A program made the position numbers and the translations under genes. Shown here in pieces: positions 29,113 to 38,069 of a stretch of 64,000 nucleotides of DNA. The stretch covers positions 1 to 64,000 of the forward strand of contig NZ_JPWF01000005.1 of the NCBI RefSeq assembly GCF_003326675.1, written 5' to 3'. Within the stretch, counting starts at the first letter, position 1. Every line of letters starts with the position of its first letter. Source of the stretch: Thalassospira profundimaris (GTDB lineage: Bacteria; Pseudomonadota; Alphaproteobacteria; Rhodospirillales; Thalassospiraceae). The notes below the pieces were generated by a model. That model did no database searches, was not told where the DNA came from, and saw nothing but the letters and a program-made list of their open reading frames with translations.

Positions 29113-29543
29113 GGCTTCCTCGTCTGAGTTGGTGGGGCAGGGCTACCCTGCGGCAAGGGGACGAAGCATGTCAATCCAAACAAGTCCTTGAGACACAAGG
29201 ATTGTCATGCATTTTGGGGCTAACGCCCGTTTGCACAAGAAGTTCCCCGGCAATTTCAAAGCATCCCATAAGGGGGAAGCCTGGCCGCGAACAGTGCCGG
29301 TTTTGCGCAACTGTCATGTAAAATCCGGGTCGCTTGGCCGCGCATGAAGATCAATGGAATGGCACAAGCTGCTTGACCTTGGCGCGTTTGATGCTTTCTA
29401 TGACCGGGAAATTGGTTCTTTTTGCCAAAACGGCTCGTAAACAGGGCTGGTTTTTGCGCGTATTCGCCACCAGCGAAACGGTTCGTACTGAAGTTCGGCA
29501 GTCCAATGCCGACCGGCGGATCACCATACAAGGGGAGGAAACC
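29113..29543. other. Long gap between MFS gene and TRAP binding-protein gene
   Basis: About 430 bases in a divergent gap. An in-frame extension of the downstream gene reaches back to 29334 but is not protein-like. A short TGGCCGCG repeat (29281 and 29336) and weak GC hairpins are visible. No convincing promoter consensus or operator was recognised. Confidence 0.5.
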
Positions 29544-30506
29544 TTGAAAATAAAACGTACTCTTGGCGCAATTGCTGCCGGTGTCATGGCACTGTCCATG
29601 GCGACTGCTGCACAGGCCGAAACCCGTGTGACCCTGAAATCGGCCAAGGCCGCATCGTCCTATTACCAGATGGCTGCCCAGTTCGCCGAGGCGATGAAAG
29701 CCGGAACCAACGGTGACGTGATCGTCACCGTCGAAGAAAGCCAGGGCTCGGTCCAGAACGTGATGGAAGCCATGGTGCGTCCGGGCAATTATGTCTTCAC
29801 GTCACCGCCCGGTCTGGTTGGCCTGGCACAGGCCGCAAAAGGCCCGTTCAAGGATCGCCCGGCTGAAAAGTTTGCAGGTGTTCGTGCGCTTTTCCCGATC
29901 CCGTCCCTGACAATGCATTTCGTCATGCGTGCTGATTCCGGCGTGAATGATTTTGCCGGCATGGAAGGCAAAACCATCCTGCTTGGCAAAGGGTCATTTG
30001 GCGCCAGCGAAGGTGAAAAATACCTCAATCTGTTTGGCCTTGAAGGCAAGGTCAATCTGGCGGATGCCGAACTGTCCAACGCGGTTGCTGCCCTTAAAAA
30101 CGGTCAGATCGACGGTTTTGTAACTGCTGGCTCCTGGCCTGCGCCGAACGTTATCGAAGCAGCGGCTGGTACCGACGTTACTGTTTTGTCGCTATCTGAA
30201 GATCAGCTTGCCCAGACCAAACGGGACAAGACCGTTATTCCGGCGGGCACCTATAATGGTCAGGACAAGGACATCACCACTGCATCGCTGACGGTTGTCG
30301 CCTTTACGACCACCCAGATGGATGATGACACTGCCTATCAGATGACCAAAACCTTCTGGGAACAGAAAGCCAAGATGGGTGAAAGCTCGTCCTGGTGGAA
30401 CGGTGTTGCACCGGAAATGCTTGCGAACATTTCCGGCAAAATCCATGCCGGTGCGCTGCGATATTACGCCGAGGCAGGCTTCCCGATCCGTGATGATCAG
30501 CGCTAA
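29544..30506 (+). CDS. TAXI-family TRAP transporter substrate-binding protein
   Basis: A 320-residue periplasmic binding protein with a signal peptide (K-I-K-R-T start, cleavage near A-Q-A/E at about residue 25). The mature N-terminus (T-L-K-S-A-K-A-A-S-S-Y-Y-Q-M-A) and the G-S-F-G-A-S-E-G-E segment fit the TAXI branch of TRAP binding proteins. The TTG at 29544 is chosen because a near-ideal AGGGGAGGA lies eight bases before it; the next ATG would cut into the signal peptide. It feeds the fused permease downstream. Confidence 0.88.
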   Translation: MKIKRTLGAIAAGVMALSMATAAQAETRVTLKSAKAASSYYQMAAQFAEAMKAGTNGDVIVTVEESQGSVQNVMEAMVRPGNYVFTSPPGLVGLAQAAKGPFKDRPAEKFAGVRALFPIPSLTMHFVMRADSGVNDFAGMEGKTILLGKGSFGASEGEKYLNLFGLEGKVNLADAELSNAVAALKNGQIDGFVTAGSWPAPNVIEAAAGTDVTVLSLSEDQLAQTKRDKTVIPAGTYNGQDKDITTASLTVVAFTTTQMDDDTAYQMTKTFWEQKAKMGESSSWWNGVAPEMLANISGKIHAGALRYYAEAGFPIRDDQR

Positions 30507-30530
30507 GTTCTGATCGTATCCCATATGACA

Positions 30531-30559
30531 GGCCCGGCAGTCATGCCGGGCCATTCTTT
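30531..30559 (+). terminator. Intra-operon attenuator hairpin in TRAP operon
   Basis: Nine-bp stem GGCCCGGCA / TGCCGGGCC with a 4-base loop and a weak T-rich tail, between the binding-protein and permease genes. Such partial terminators give binding protein in excess of permease. Confidence 0.7.
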
Positions 30560-30579
30560 ATCAAACATACTGAATAAAC

Positions 30580-32346
30580 ATGTCGGCCATTTCTCGCCCC
30601 TTCTGGATTACCCTTGGTGCAATTTCGATTGCATTTCACCTGTGGCTGATTTTTTCAGGCCTTGTTCCCAACCTTGTCAGTCGTCCGATCCATATGGCGC
30701 TTGCGCTGCCCTGGGCGCTGATTTTTGTTGCGAAAACACCTGCACAAAAAGTTTCCGGCATCATCCTGACCATCATCGGGTTGCTGGCCTGTGGATGGCT
30801 TGTCGCCAATCATTCATCCCTTGGTGATCAGTACGGGTTCCTGATGGGTAATAGCCAGATCGCGATTGCGGTGGCGCTTTTGCTTGTCGTGCTTGAAATG
30901 GCGCGTCGCGCGATTGGCTGGCCGCTGCCATTGGTGGCCGCTATTGCCCTTATTTATGCACTCTACGGTGAATATATTCCGGGCGAGTTTGGCCATGCAG
31001 GGCTTCCGGTTGAAAGCCTTCTTGGTACTCTGACGATTGCCGAAGGTGGCCTTTGGGGAAGTCTTACCGGCGTTTCGGTCAATATCGTTGCGATCTTTGT
31101 GATTTTCGGCGCTGTCCTGAATGCAGGCGAAGCCGGGCAGGGTTTCATGAATGTCGCCGGTGCGGCGGCCGGTCGCCTTAAGGGCGGTGCGGCCAAGGTA
31201 TCTGTGATTTCATCGGCGCTGTTTGGATCCATTTCCGGATCGGCATCGGCCAATGTGGCGTCAACCGGTGCGATTACCCTTCCGGCCATGACGCGCCTTG
31301 GATATCCCAAACGTCTGGCTGCGGCGGTCGAGGCGGTGGCATCATCGGGCGGGCAGATCATGCCGCCCCTGATGGGGGCTGGTGCCTTTGTCATGGTCGA
31401 ACTGACCGGTCGTCCCTATGTCGATATCATGGTTGCCGCTATTCTTCCGGCAGTTCTCTATTTCCTGGCGGTCTGGGTGGGGATCAATGCCTTTGCCCAG
31501 CGATATGACCTTCCCGGTGTTCCGGAAAAGGATCGCCCGGAACTGCGGGCGGTGGTGATTACGTCCTGCTTCTTCCTTGTCCCGTTCAGCATTTTACTTT
31601 GGGGCATGTTCGGTGGCGGTTACACCCCGCAATATGCGGCCTGTATTGCACTGATTGCCGGGGCGGCGTTGCTGTTCTTTGATGCAGGTTTGAAGTTTGA
31701 TCTCAACCGGACCAAAGAACGCTTTACCGATGTGTGCCTTAGCGGCGGGCGACAGGTTGCGATGATCGGTTCGATCATTCTTTGTGCCTCGATTGTAATT
31801 GGTGTTTTGGGGCTGACCGGACTTGGGGTCAAAATCACGTCGCTTCTGCTGTCAGGTTCCGGCGGGATGTTGTGGCCGGCACTGCTGTTAACGGCACTCG
31901 CCTGTCTGATCCTTGGCATGGAAGTTCCGACCACGGCCGCCTATGTGATCTGCGTTTCCGTTGCGGGTCCGGCCTTGATCGAACTTGGCCTTGAACCGCT
32001 TCAGGCACATTTGTTTGTTTTCTGGTTTGCCTTGCTGTCGACCATCACGCCGCCCGTCTGTGGGGCAGTCTTTATCGCAGCGGGCATGGTCGAAGAAAAC
32101 TGGCTTAAGGTTGCCGGAACGGCAATGGCGCTTGGTGTCGGGCTTTACATTGTGCCACTGGCAATGGTTGCCAATGCATCGCTGATTGATCTTGGCAATG
32201 ATCCGGTCTGGGCGATTGCTGCGGGGCTTAAGGTTGCAGTTGGTTTGACCGCCATTTCATTCGGTTTGATTTCTCCGCGCCGTGCTGTGGTGCGAGCTGC
32301 ACTAGTGGCTGCGGGTGGTCTGGCGATCTTTGTTGCCGGGATCTGA
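30580..32346 (+). CDS. TRAP transporter permease, fused DctMQ type
   Basis: A 588-residue membrane protein with about 16-18 helices. It combines the small DctQ-like and large DctM-like subunits, as usual for TAXI-TRAP systems. The DctM hallmark G-S-I-S-G-S-A-S-A-N-V-A-S-T-G-A-I-T and A-S-S-G-G-Q-I-M-P-P-L-M-G are clear. It works with the upstream TAXI protein in ion-driven uptake of an unknown, probably organic acid, solute. The ATG at 30580 gives a normal first helix. Confidence 0.93.
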   Translation: MSAISRPFWITLGAISIAFHLWLIFSGLVPNLVSRPIHMALALPWALIFVAKTPAQKVSGIILTIIGLLACGWLVANHSSLGDQYGFLMGNSQIAIAVALLLVVLEMARRAIGWPLPLVAAIALIYALYGEYIPGEFGHAGLPVESLLGTLTIAEGGLWGSLTGVSVNIVAIFVIFGAVLNAGEAGQGFMNVAGAAAGRLKGGAAKVSVISSALFGSISGSASANVASTGAITLPAMTRLGYPKRLAAAVEAVASSGGQIMPPLMGAGAFVMVELTGRPYVDIMVAAILPAVLYFLAVWVGINAFAQRYDLPGVPEKDRPELRAVVITSCFFLVPFSILLWGMFGGGYTPQYAACIALIAGAALLFFDAGLKFDLNRTKERFTDVCLSGGRQVAMIGSIILCASIVIGVLGLTGLGVKITSLLLSGSGGMLWPALLLTALACLILGMEVPTTAAYVICVSVAGPALIELGLEPLQAHLFVFWFALLSTITPPVCGAVFIAAGMVEENWLKVAGTAMALGVGLYIVPLAMVANASLIDLGNDPVWAIAAGLKVAVGLTAISFGLISPRRAVVRAALVAAGGLAIFVAGI

Positions 32347-32352
32347 ATAAAG

Positions 32353-32385
32353 AAAAGGTCGACAGGTTTTCCTGTCGACCTTTTT
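32353..32385. terminator. Terminator after the TRAP operon
   Basis: Fourteen-bp stem AAAAGGTCGACAGG / CCTGTCGACCTTTT with a TTTT loop, the strongest hairpin in the window. The symmetrical A/T tracts let it also end the minus-strand PLDc_N gene. Confidence 0.9.
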
Positions 32386-32411
32386 GATTTGCACGTGCCT
32401 GAATGCTTTTG

Positions 32412-32603
32412 CTAGGCGGAAACGCGCCCGCTGCGGGGGCCTGCAAAGAACCAGATAATCAAACCCAGTACCGGCAGGACCAGAATAAGAACTGTCCAGA
32501 TCACTTTCGATCCGGTGCTTGCGCCGCTGCCCATGACATTGACGATGGCCCATACATCGGCAATCAGGACCAACAGGCCAATAATTCCACCATACTCAAC
32601 CAT
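32412..32603 (-). CDS. Small PLDc_N-domain membrane protein
   Basis: A 63-residue peptide with two hydrophobic helices (about residues 5-22 and 34-54) ending in R-S-G-R-V-S-A. The middle V-I-W-T-V-L-I-L-V-L-P-V-x-G-L-I-I-W-F-F segment is the PLDc_N pattern, a membrane domain often preceding phospholipase D/cardiolipin synthase but also free-standing as here. The function is unknown. It is convergent with the TRAP operon. Confidence 0.75.
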   Translation of the reverse strand: MVEYGGIIGLLVLIADVWAIVNVMGSGASTGSKVIWTVLILVLPVLGLIIWFFAGPRSGRVSA

Positions 32604-32724
32604 GTTCCAACCTCGTCATTATTGCTGCGGCAAATCCGGCCGCGCTTGATTGATAAACGGTTGAAGATCGGTGTTGTTCCCGGTTGTGTGATGCTGTGGC
32701 CTGATAACGGATCGGAACAGTTGC

Positions 32725-33909
32725 TTAAACGAACTGTCCGGCCGACCAGCCAGAAGACCATGCCCACTGGAAATTAAACCCGCCAAGATGACCGGTCACA
32801 TCGACAACCTCGCCGATGAAATACAGGCCGGGAACGTCGCGGGCTTCCATGGTTTTTGATGACAGGGCATTGGTATCAACCCCGCCCACCGTAACTTCGG
32901 CCGTGCGATATCCTTCGGTGCCGCTTGGCATGACCGACCATTGATTGACATCCATCGCCAGTTTGCGAAGTGCCTTGTCACCGGTTTCGCCAATCGGGCG
33001 ATCAAGCCCGTGACGTTCCGTAATCATTTGCGCAAGTCGGTTTGGCAGAATACGCGACAAGACATTGTGCACGGCTTGCTTCGGATTTTCGGCCTTGGCT
33101 GATTTCAAAAGCTCGAACGCGTCTTCTTCCGGGTTAAGGTTGACCGTAATGCTGTCACCTTCATTCCAGTAAGACGAGATTTGCAAGATCGACGGGCCGG
33201 AAAGACCGCGATGGGTAAACAGCAACCCTTCGCGGAACTGCTTTTTGTTACAGCCGACAATCGCATCGACCGAAATGCCGGAAAGCTCGCCGGTTTTTGC
33301 GCGAAGATCGGGATCAAACACAAAGGGTACAAGGGCGGCACGGGTCGGAATGACATTGATGCCGAACTGACGGGCAATCTGATAGCCAAACCCGGTGGCT
33401 CCGATCTTGGGGATCGACAGGCCGCCACAGGCAACAACAAGTGACTGACAGGTCCATTGCGCGCCGGTACGGGTTGTCACATCAAATCCGCCATCATCGC
33501 GGCGAATGATGTTTGAAATCTCGGTATTCAGACGGATTTCAACATTTGCGTCCTCACATTCATCCAGAAGCATATCGATGATCTGGAATGATGATTCATC
33601 ACAGAAAAGCTGCCCCAGTGTCTTTTCATGCCAGGCAATGTTGTAGCTGTTCACGAGTTCAAGGAAGTCGTGCTGCGTATAGCGTTTCAGGGCGGAAACA
33701 CAAAACCGCTTGTTCTCGGAGATAAAGTTCTCCGGGCTGGTATGGATATTGGTGAAATTACAGCGCCCGCCTCCGGAAATACGGATCTTTTCCGCAGGCT
33801 TTGCCGAATGATCGGCAACAACGACGGAACGGCCGCGTTTGCCCGCTTCGATCGCGCACATCAGGCCTGCGGCACCAGCGCCAATGATCAGAACATCAAT
33901 TTTTTTCAC
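32725..33909 (-). CDS. HI0933/YhiN-family flavoprotein
   Basis: A 394-residue NAD(P)/FAD-dependent oxidoreductase. The dinucleotide fold G-A-G-A-A-G-L-M-C-A-I-E-A-G is near residue 10, G-G-G-R-C-N-F-T-N near 47, and the C-terminal L-Y-F-I-G-E-V-V-D-V-T-G-H-L-G-G-F-N-F-Q-W-A-W-S-S-G is the HI0933 signature. The start is a GTG at 33909. The reaction is not established for the family. It appears monocistronic. Confidence 0.9.
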   Translation of the reverse strand: MKKIDVLIIGAGAAGLMCAIEAGKRGRSVVVADHSAKPAEKIRISGGGRCNFTNIHTSPENFISENKRFCVSALKRYTQHDFLELVNSYNIAWHEKTLGQLFCDESSFQIIDMLLDECEDANVEIRLNTEISNIIRRDDGGFDVTTRTGAQWTCQSLVVACGGLSIPKIGATGFGYQIARQFGINVIPTRAALVPFVFDPDLRAKTGELSGISVDAIVGCNKKQFREGLLFTHRGLSGPSILQISSYWNEGDSITVNLNPEEDAFELLKSAKAENPKQAVHNVLSRILPNRLAQMITERHGLDRPIGETGDKALRKLAMDVNQWSVMPSGTEGYRTAEVTVGGVDTNALSSKTMEARDVPGLYFIGEVVDVTGHLGGFNFQWAWSSGWSAGQFV

Positions 33910-33981
33910 GTAAACCAGACCAGCTTGAATTGGATGAATTGGTCTGCCTTATACGTGGAAACGTGATCCTTGTCAGCGTTC

Positions 33982-35094
33982 TCAGGCGCAATACTGCTTT
34001 GCTGCCTTGCCATCGGGTGACTTCAGGCTTTCCTGGTCGGCTTTGCTTGCTTCTTCTTCGCGTTCGACATCGCGTTCGCTTGCAACCTGATTTCGGCCAC
34101 GCGATTTGGCCAGATAAAGGGCGGCATCCGCACGTTCGATCAATCGCGCAAGTGGTTCGCCATACTGGAAAGTTGCAGCGCCGATGGAAACGGTGATGTG
34201 TCCAAGGTTCTTCTGGTTTGATTTGCTGACAATATTGTGGCTTTCAACATTGTGCCGCAGCATGTTCGCCGCCTGCTTTGCACAGCCAAGGGTCGTTTGC
34301 GGCAAAATAATCGCAAACTCCTCGCCGCCATAACGCGCTGCGAAATCCTGACCTTTGACATTACGTTGCAACGCATTGGCCATCAGTCGCAGAACCTGAT
34401 CGCCAACCTGATGCCCATGGTTGTCGTTGAAGCTTTTGAAATGGTCGATATCAAGGATCAAAAGGCTCAGCGCCTTGCCATTTTCCATGGCGGCCATGGC
34501 CTCTTCGCGCAGTTTCTCGTCGAATGCCTTGCGGTTCGCAATCCCCGTCAAACCATCTGTCATGGCTTCGTGTTTGAGTTTTGCCAAATCCTGACGCAGG
34601 CGGGAAATCTCGGACGAACTGTTTTCAAGACCTTGTCCAAACGCCTGACTGACACCTTCCATCTGACGGGTGGCGCCAATCAGCGTATGAATGGATTGTT
34701 CGAGATTGCTGAAATCCTTGCTGGAAATAAAGTCGCAGAAATGATCCAGCGCCTCGGAATATTTCGTCGTATCAACGCCGATCTTTTTCACACTGTCGAG
34801 TGCCGTATTGAGCTGGCAACGCAGATCCGCCGTAATCTGATCGGTGATTTTGCGTTCGCGTTCGGTGCTAAAGTAACGGTCATGGATTGCCTTGCACTGA
34901 ATTTCATCGAACTCGCGATGATTGCTGCGCAGGATATCGATCATCTGGCTCATATCGGGGTGGGAACCCGCAAGATAGGAATAAAAGATCAGGAAGTTAT
35001 CCGGATGCGGAACAACGCCAAGCTCTGCCATCATGGCAAGGGCATGTTGAGAATGTTCTTGAGCATGATCGTGACGAAGACCGTAGGTGTGCAT
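33982..35094 (-). CDS. Cytoplasmic diguanylate cyclase (GGEEF)
   Basis: A 370-residue protein without membrane helices. The first 190 or so residues are alpha-helical with no recognised sensor. The C-terminal GGDEF domain (about 200-350) has the active loop R-Y-G-G-E-E-F and D-G-L-T-G-I-A-N-R-K-A-F near its start. The I-site position reads K-G-Q-D instead of R-x-x-D, so product inhibition may be lost. The ATG at 35094 has AGG seven bases upstream; the TTG two codons earlier is less likely. It is divergent from the TPR gene. Confidence 0.88.
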   Translation of the reverse strand: MHTYGLRHDHAQEHSQHALAMMAELGVVPHPDNFLIFYSYLAGSHPDMSQMIDILRSNHREFDEIQCKAIHDRYFSTERERKITDQITADLRCQLNTALDSVKKIGVDTTKYSEALDHFCDFISSKDFSNLEQSIHTLIGATRQMEGVSQAFGQGLENSSSEISRLRQDLAKLKHEAMTDGLTGIANRKAFDEKLREEAMAAMENGKALSLLILDIDHFKSFNDNHGHQVGDQVLRLMANALQRNVKGQDFAARYGGEEFAIILPQTTLGCAKQAANMLRHNVESHNIVSKSNQKNLGHITVSIGAATFQYGEPLARLIERADAALYLAKSRGRNQVASERDVEREEEASKADQESLKSPDGKAAKQYCA

Positions 35095-35277
35095 GACCAA
35101 CCTGGTGGAGAATCGCGATATGAATTCCTAACGGACAGGTTACGCTGCTTTGCGGGATACTGTGTTGATATGGATCAGTCGATGCTAATGGTTTCAACGC
35201 CGGTTTTAGGGTTTGTTCATCGCTTGATCATATGTTCTGATCAACTACAGGGCAGGAAAAAAAGGGATAAGGGAACA

Positions 35278-36228
35278 ATGTCAAAACGGCGCAATATCCT
35301 TGTTGTAGCTTTGATGATGGGGATGATTTTAGTCACTGCAACGCCTCGGATGGCATATTCCCAGACAGAGCCGGACAAAACGGCACAGCATGCCGAAACC
35401 ACGTTGCCGCCTGACGGAATTGATTTCCGGCCGCTTGACCCTGCTGAACGATCAAACATGCCGCCTTTGATGGAACGCTATGTTCTCGACGAGCTTAAGA
35501 ACCTGCGCACGGAAATGCAGGGGATGCGCGCCGAACTTCTGCGCGAAGTCGTCAACCGCCAGCTGGAAGCCATCGACAAGGCGATTTCCTATTCCTCGAA
35601 CACGGTTACATATTTCTTCTATTTCGTGGCCGCTGTTGGTGCGCTTCTGACCATGCTTGGATGGCAGTCCCTGCGCGAACTGAAATCAAGTGTCCGAAAT
35701 CTGGCGGACACCGAATTGCATCGTCTGTCCGAAGAATTCGAGGCACGTTTATCCTCGCTTGAAGACGAGTTGCGCCTGAAATCCAAGGTGATTAACGAAC
35801 ATCAGCATGAAATTGAACGGACCCAAACCATTCATGCGCTGTGGCTTCAGGCCAACCAGCTGTCCAATCCGCGTTCCAAGATCGAAACCTATGACAAGAT
35901 CCTTGAACTGGCGCCGGGCGATCCGGAAGTTATGGCCTATAAGGCCGATGCGGCATTGCAGCTTGGGGATCGGGACTGGGCGCTAAGCCTGTGCAATCGT
36001 TTGCTGGCAGAGGCCCCTGACAGCGCCAATGGCCATTACCAGCGCGCCTGTGCGAATGCCGGGCTGGGCTTCCGCGAAGCAGCCCTTGCCGATTTGCAGC
36101 GCGCTGTTGAACTGTCAGAATCCATGCGCCAACCGGCCTGGACCGAGGAAGAGTTCGAACCGCTGCGCGACATGTCCGAATTCGAAGAAATTCTTGGCGA
36201 CAAGAAGGACCTGAAACCGGCGGAATAA
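35278..36228 (+). CDS. Membrane-anchored coiled-coil/TPR protein
   Basis: A 316-residue protein of unknown function. The N-terminus has a signal-like helix (about residues 6-28). Next come a charged segment, a second strong helix (about 108-130) and a coiled-coil stretch rich in E, L and R (about 135-190). A C-terminal tetratricopeptide region follows (about 195-300, with A-L-S-L-C-N-R-L-L and A-L-A-D-L-Q-R-A-V-E-L repeats). The ATG at 35278 follows AGGGA. The frame is open back to 34237, but that part is antisense to the cyclase gene and not protein-like. Confidence 0.8.
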   Translation: MSKRRNILVVALMMGMILVTATPRMAYSQTEPDKTAQHAETTLPPDGIDFRPLDPAERSNMPPLMERYVLDELKNLRTEMQGMRAELLREVVNRQLEAIDKAISYSSNTVTYFFYFVAAVGALLTMLGWQSLRELKSSVRNLADTELHRLSEEFEARLSSLEDELRLKSKVINEHQHEIERTQTIHALWLQANQLSNPRSKIETYDKILELAPGDPEVMAYKADAALQLGDRDWALSLCNRLLAEAPDSANGHYQRACANAGLGFREAALADLQRAVELSESMRQPAWTEEEFEPLRDMSEFEEILGDKKDLKPAE

Positions 36229-36264
36229 ATTCCGTTCGGTGTTGCTTGTGCCGACGTGAAACAA

Positions 36265-36296
36265 AAAAGCCCCGCAACGGATGCTGCGGGGCTTTT
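36265..36296. terminator. Bidirectional terminator between TPR and lyxose isomerase genes
   Basis: Twelve-bp stem AAAAGCCCCGCA / TGCGGGGCTTTT with an eight-base loop, between two convergent genes. Confidence 0.87.
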
Positions 36297-36317
36297 GCTT
36301 TTCGGAATGTTTCGACC

Positions 36318-36995
36318 TTATTCGGTCGGAAGCTCGTTCCAAAGCGGATGGATCGGCGCCACGTCTTCTTCGATTTCGGTAAAGCGTGCATCGCAATCAA
36401 AGAAATAGTTGTCTGCAAGATCGTCGTTTACCTGCGAAACTTCGCCGACGATGACCGGGCCCTTGCCTTCTTCGCCATAGAAACGATGCACAAGGGTGCG
36501 CGGAAGCGTCACACTCTGCCCGGGCTCAAGCACGACCTTGCCGCCAGCCGGCAGGATATTGAGTTTGCCGTCGGTGCGGACATGCACGTCATTGACGCGG
36601 TCCATCTGCCCGTCTTCGGTCAGATTGCAAAGTTCAATCACCAGATTGCCACCACCACGGACGATGATGTCTTCCATTTTGACCTTGTGGTAATGCCACG
36701 GGCATTCTTGGTTTTCACCAACGATCATGATCTTTTCGGCATAGGGAACTTCGCCCGGCTGACGCAGGATGCCATTGCGCAGGCAGAAAAGAATAAGGCC
36801 GCGGGTTTCAAAATTGCCCTCGCCATAATCGGTAACGTCCCAGCCCATCTGATGGCCGCGGCACCATTTTGCCAAGTCGGGTTCTGCGTCCCACTGTGCC
36901 GGGCTGTAATGTGCCCATTCGGGCAGTTTGAAGGAAATGGATGCGTACAGCTCTTTGGCGTGTTCAATGCAGGCATTGATTTCAGAACGCAGCAT
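36318..36995 (-). CDS. D-lyxose/D-mannose isomerase-like cupin
   Basis: A 225-residue cupin protein matching the D-lyxose ketol-isomerase family (YdaE type), which interconverts D-lyxose and D-xylulose and often D-mannose and D-fructose. The metal ligands are seen as H and H in C-P-W-H-Y-H-K, E in M-E-D-I-I-V-R-G-G-G, and H in L-V-H-R-F-Y. The ATG at 36995 fits the family start (M-L-R-S-E-I-N); the extension to 37127 is unsupported. No sugar operon adjoins it, so the true substrate is uncertain. Confidence 0.85.
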   Translation of the reverse strand: MLRSEINACIEHAKELYASISFKLPEWAHYSPAQWDAEPDLAKWCRGHQMGWDVTDYGEGNFETRGLILFCLRNGILRQPGEVPYAEKIMIVGENQECPWHYHKVKMEDIIVRGGGNLVIELCNLTEDGQMDRVNDVHVRTDGKLNILPAGGKVVLEPGQSVTLPRTLVHRFYGEEGKGPVIVGEVSQVNDDLADNYFFDCDARFTEIEEDVAPIHPLWNELPTE

Positions 36996-37269
36996 GGAAG
37001 ACCTCTTGTGACGTGTGATTGCGCGGATCAGAACGATATGAGTGTATCCTGATCCCTGAAAATGTTGGCGCGCTTTTATCATGATGTCTTGCAGAAAGCG
37101 ACCGTTTTTGAATGCATTCAAAAACATGGTTTGAAACGGGGATCTACATATCCCTGCCGATCAAGCTTGCCTCTCAATTGCCGCTTTTTCTGTTGATAGA
37201 TAGAAATTAAAGGTACTCTTCGGGGTGCCTGAATTCACTTCATGGATGTGGTTGCAAAGGATCGGTAAC

Positions 37270-38004
37270 ATGTCGCAATCGTCAGGCTTTGTAAAAGTCG
37301 TCGCCGCAATTCTGGTTGCTGGTGGCATTGGTACGGCTGGCTGGATGGTCGGCAAGGGTATCGAAAATATGCGATCGCTTGACCGCTTTGTAACCGTCAA
37401 GGGCTTGGCCGAACGCGACGTCAAGGCGGACAAGGCAGTTTGGCCAATCACCTATGTTGCAACCGATGATGTGTTGCAAACCGCACAGGCCAAGATTGAT
37501 GCCGACACCCAGACTCTTTTCGAATTTCTGGCATCACATGGCATCACCCGCCAACAGACCGAATTGCAAAACCTGCAAGTCACGGATCAACTTGCACAGG
37601 CCTATCGTTCAGGTCCGGTTGAAAGCCGCTTTATCGTCAATCAGACCATTCAGGTAAGTTCTGATGACGTCGATGCTGTGGTGGCCGCATCCCAGGATAT
37701 CGGCAAATTGCTTCAGGGTGGCATCGTTCTGGGCGGGCAGGGATATAGCGCCGGGCCAAGCTTCCTGTTCACGGGCCTTAATGACATCAAACCGGAAATG
37801 ATTGCGGCTGCAACCGCCAATGCCCGCGAAGCCGCCCAACAATTTGCCACGGACTCCGGCGGGCAGTTGGGTGGTATCCGTCGTGCCAATCAGGGACTGT
37901 TTCAGATCATGGCAGGCGACGGTGCGCCAAACATGAATGAATCATCGCAGATCAATAAAACTGTCCGTGTTGTTACCACGATGGAATATCTGATTACCGA
38001 CTAG
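37270..38004 (+). CDS. SIMPL domain protein (DUF541) with membrane anchor
   Basis: A 244-residue protein. One N-terminal helix (about residues 9-29) is followed by a SIMPL/DUF541 domain (about 38-240) with F-V-T-V-K-G-L-A-E-R-D-V-K-A-D-K-A at its start. Related proteins (BP26, E. coli YggE) are periplasmic oligomers linked to oxidative stress, without a known reaction. The ATG at 37270 follows AGGA; the upstream 37225 start would misplace the helix. Confidence 0.85.
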   Translation: MSQSSGFVKVVAAILVAGGIGTAGWMVGKGIENMRSLDRFVTVKGLAERDVKADKAVWPITYVATDDVLQTAQAKIDADTQTLFEFLASHGITRQQTELQNLQVTDQLAQAYRSGPVESRFIVNQTIQVSSDDVDAVVAASQDIGKLLQGGIVLGGQGYSAGPSFLFTGLNDIKPEMIAAATANAREAAQQFATDSGGQLGGIRRANQGLFQIMAGDGAPNMNESSQINKTVRVVTTMEYLITD

Positions 38005-38069
38005 GCCCGGTTCGTTCGGATATCTGATTTCCAAAGCGATCTGTTGACAGTGCGGCCAAAGCTGGTTTT

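Noticed and set aside
29310..29330. CTGTCAT in the gap before the TRAP operon
   Set aside because: Only one unit, no phased repeat, and no phosphate-related gene next to it.
34237..35277. Long in-frame extension of the TPR protein gene
   Set aside because: It is antisense to the GGEEF cyclase gene, the encoded residues do not look protein-like, and a good ribosome site and signal helix lie at 35278.
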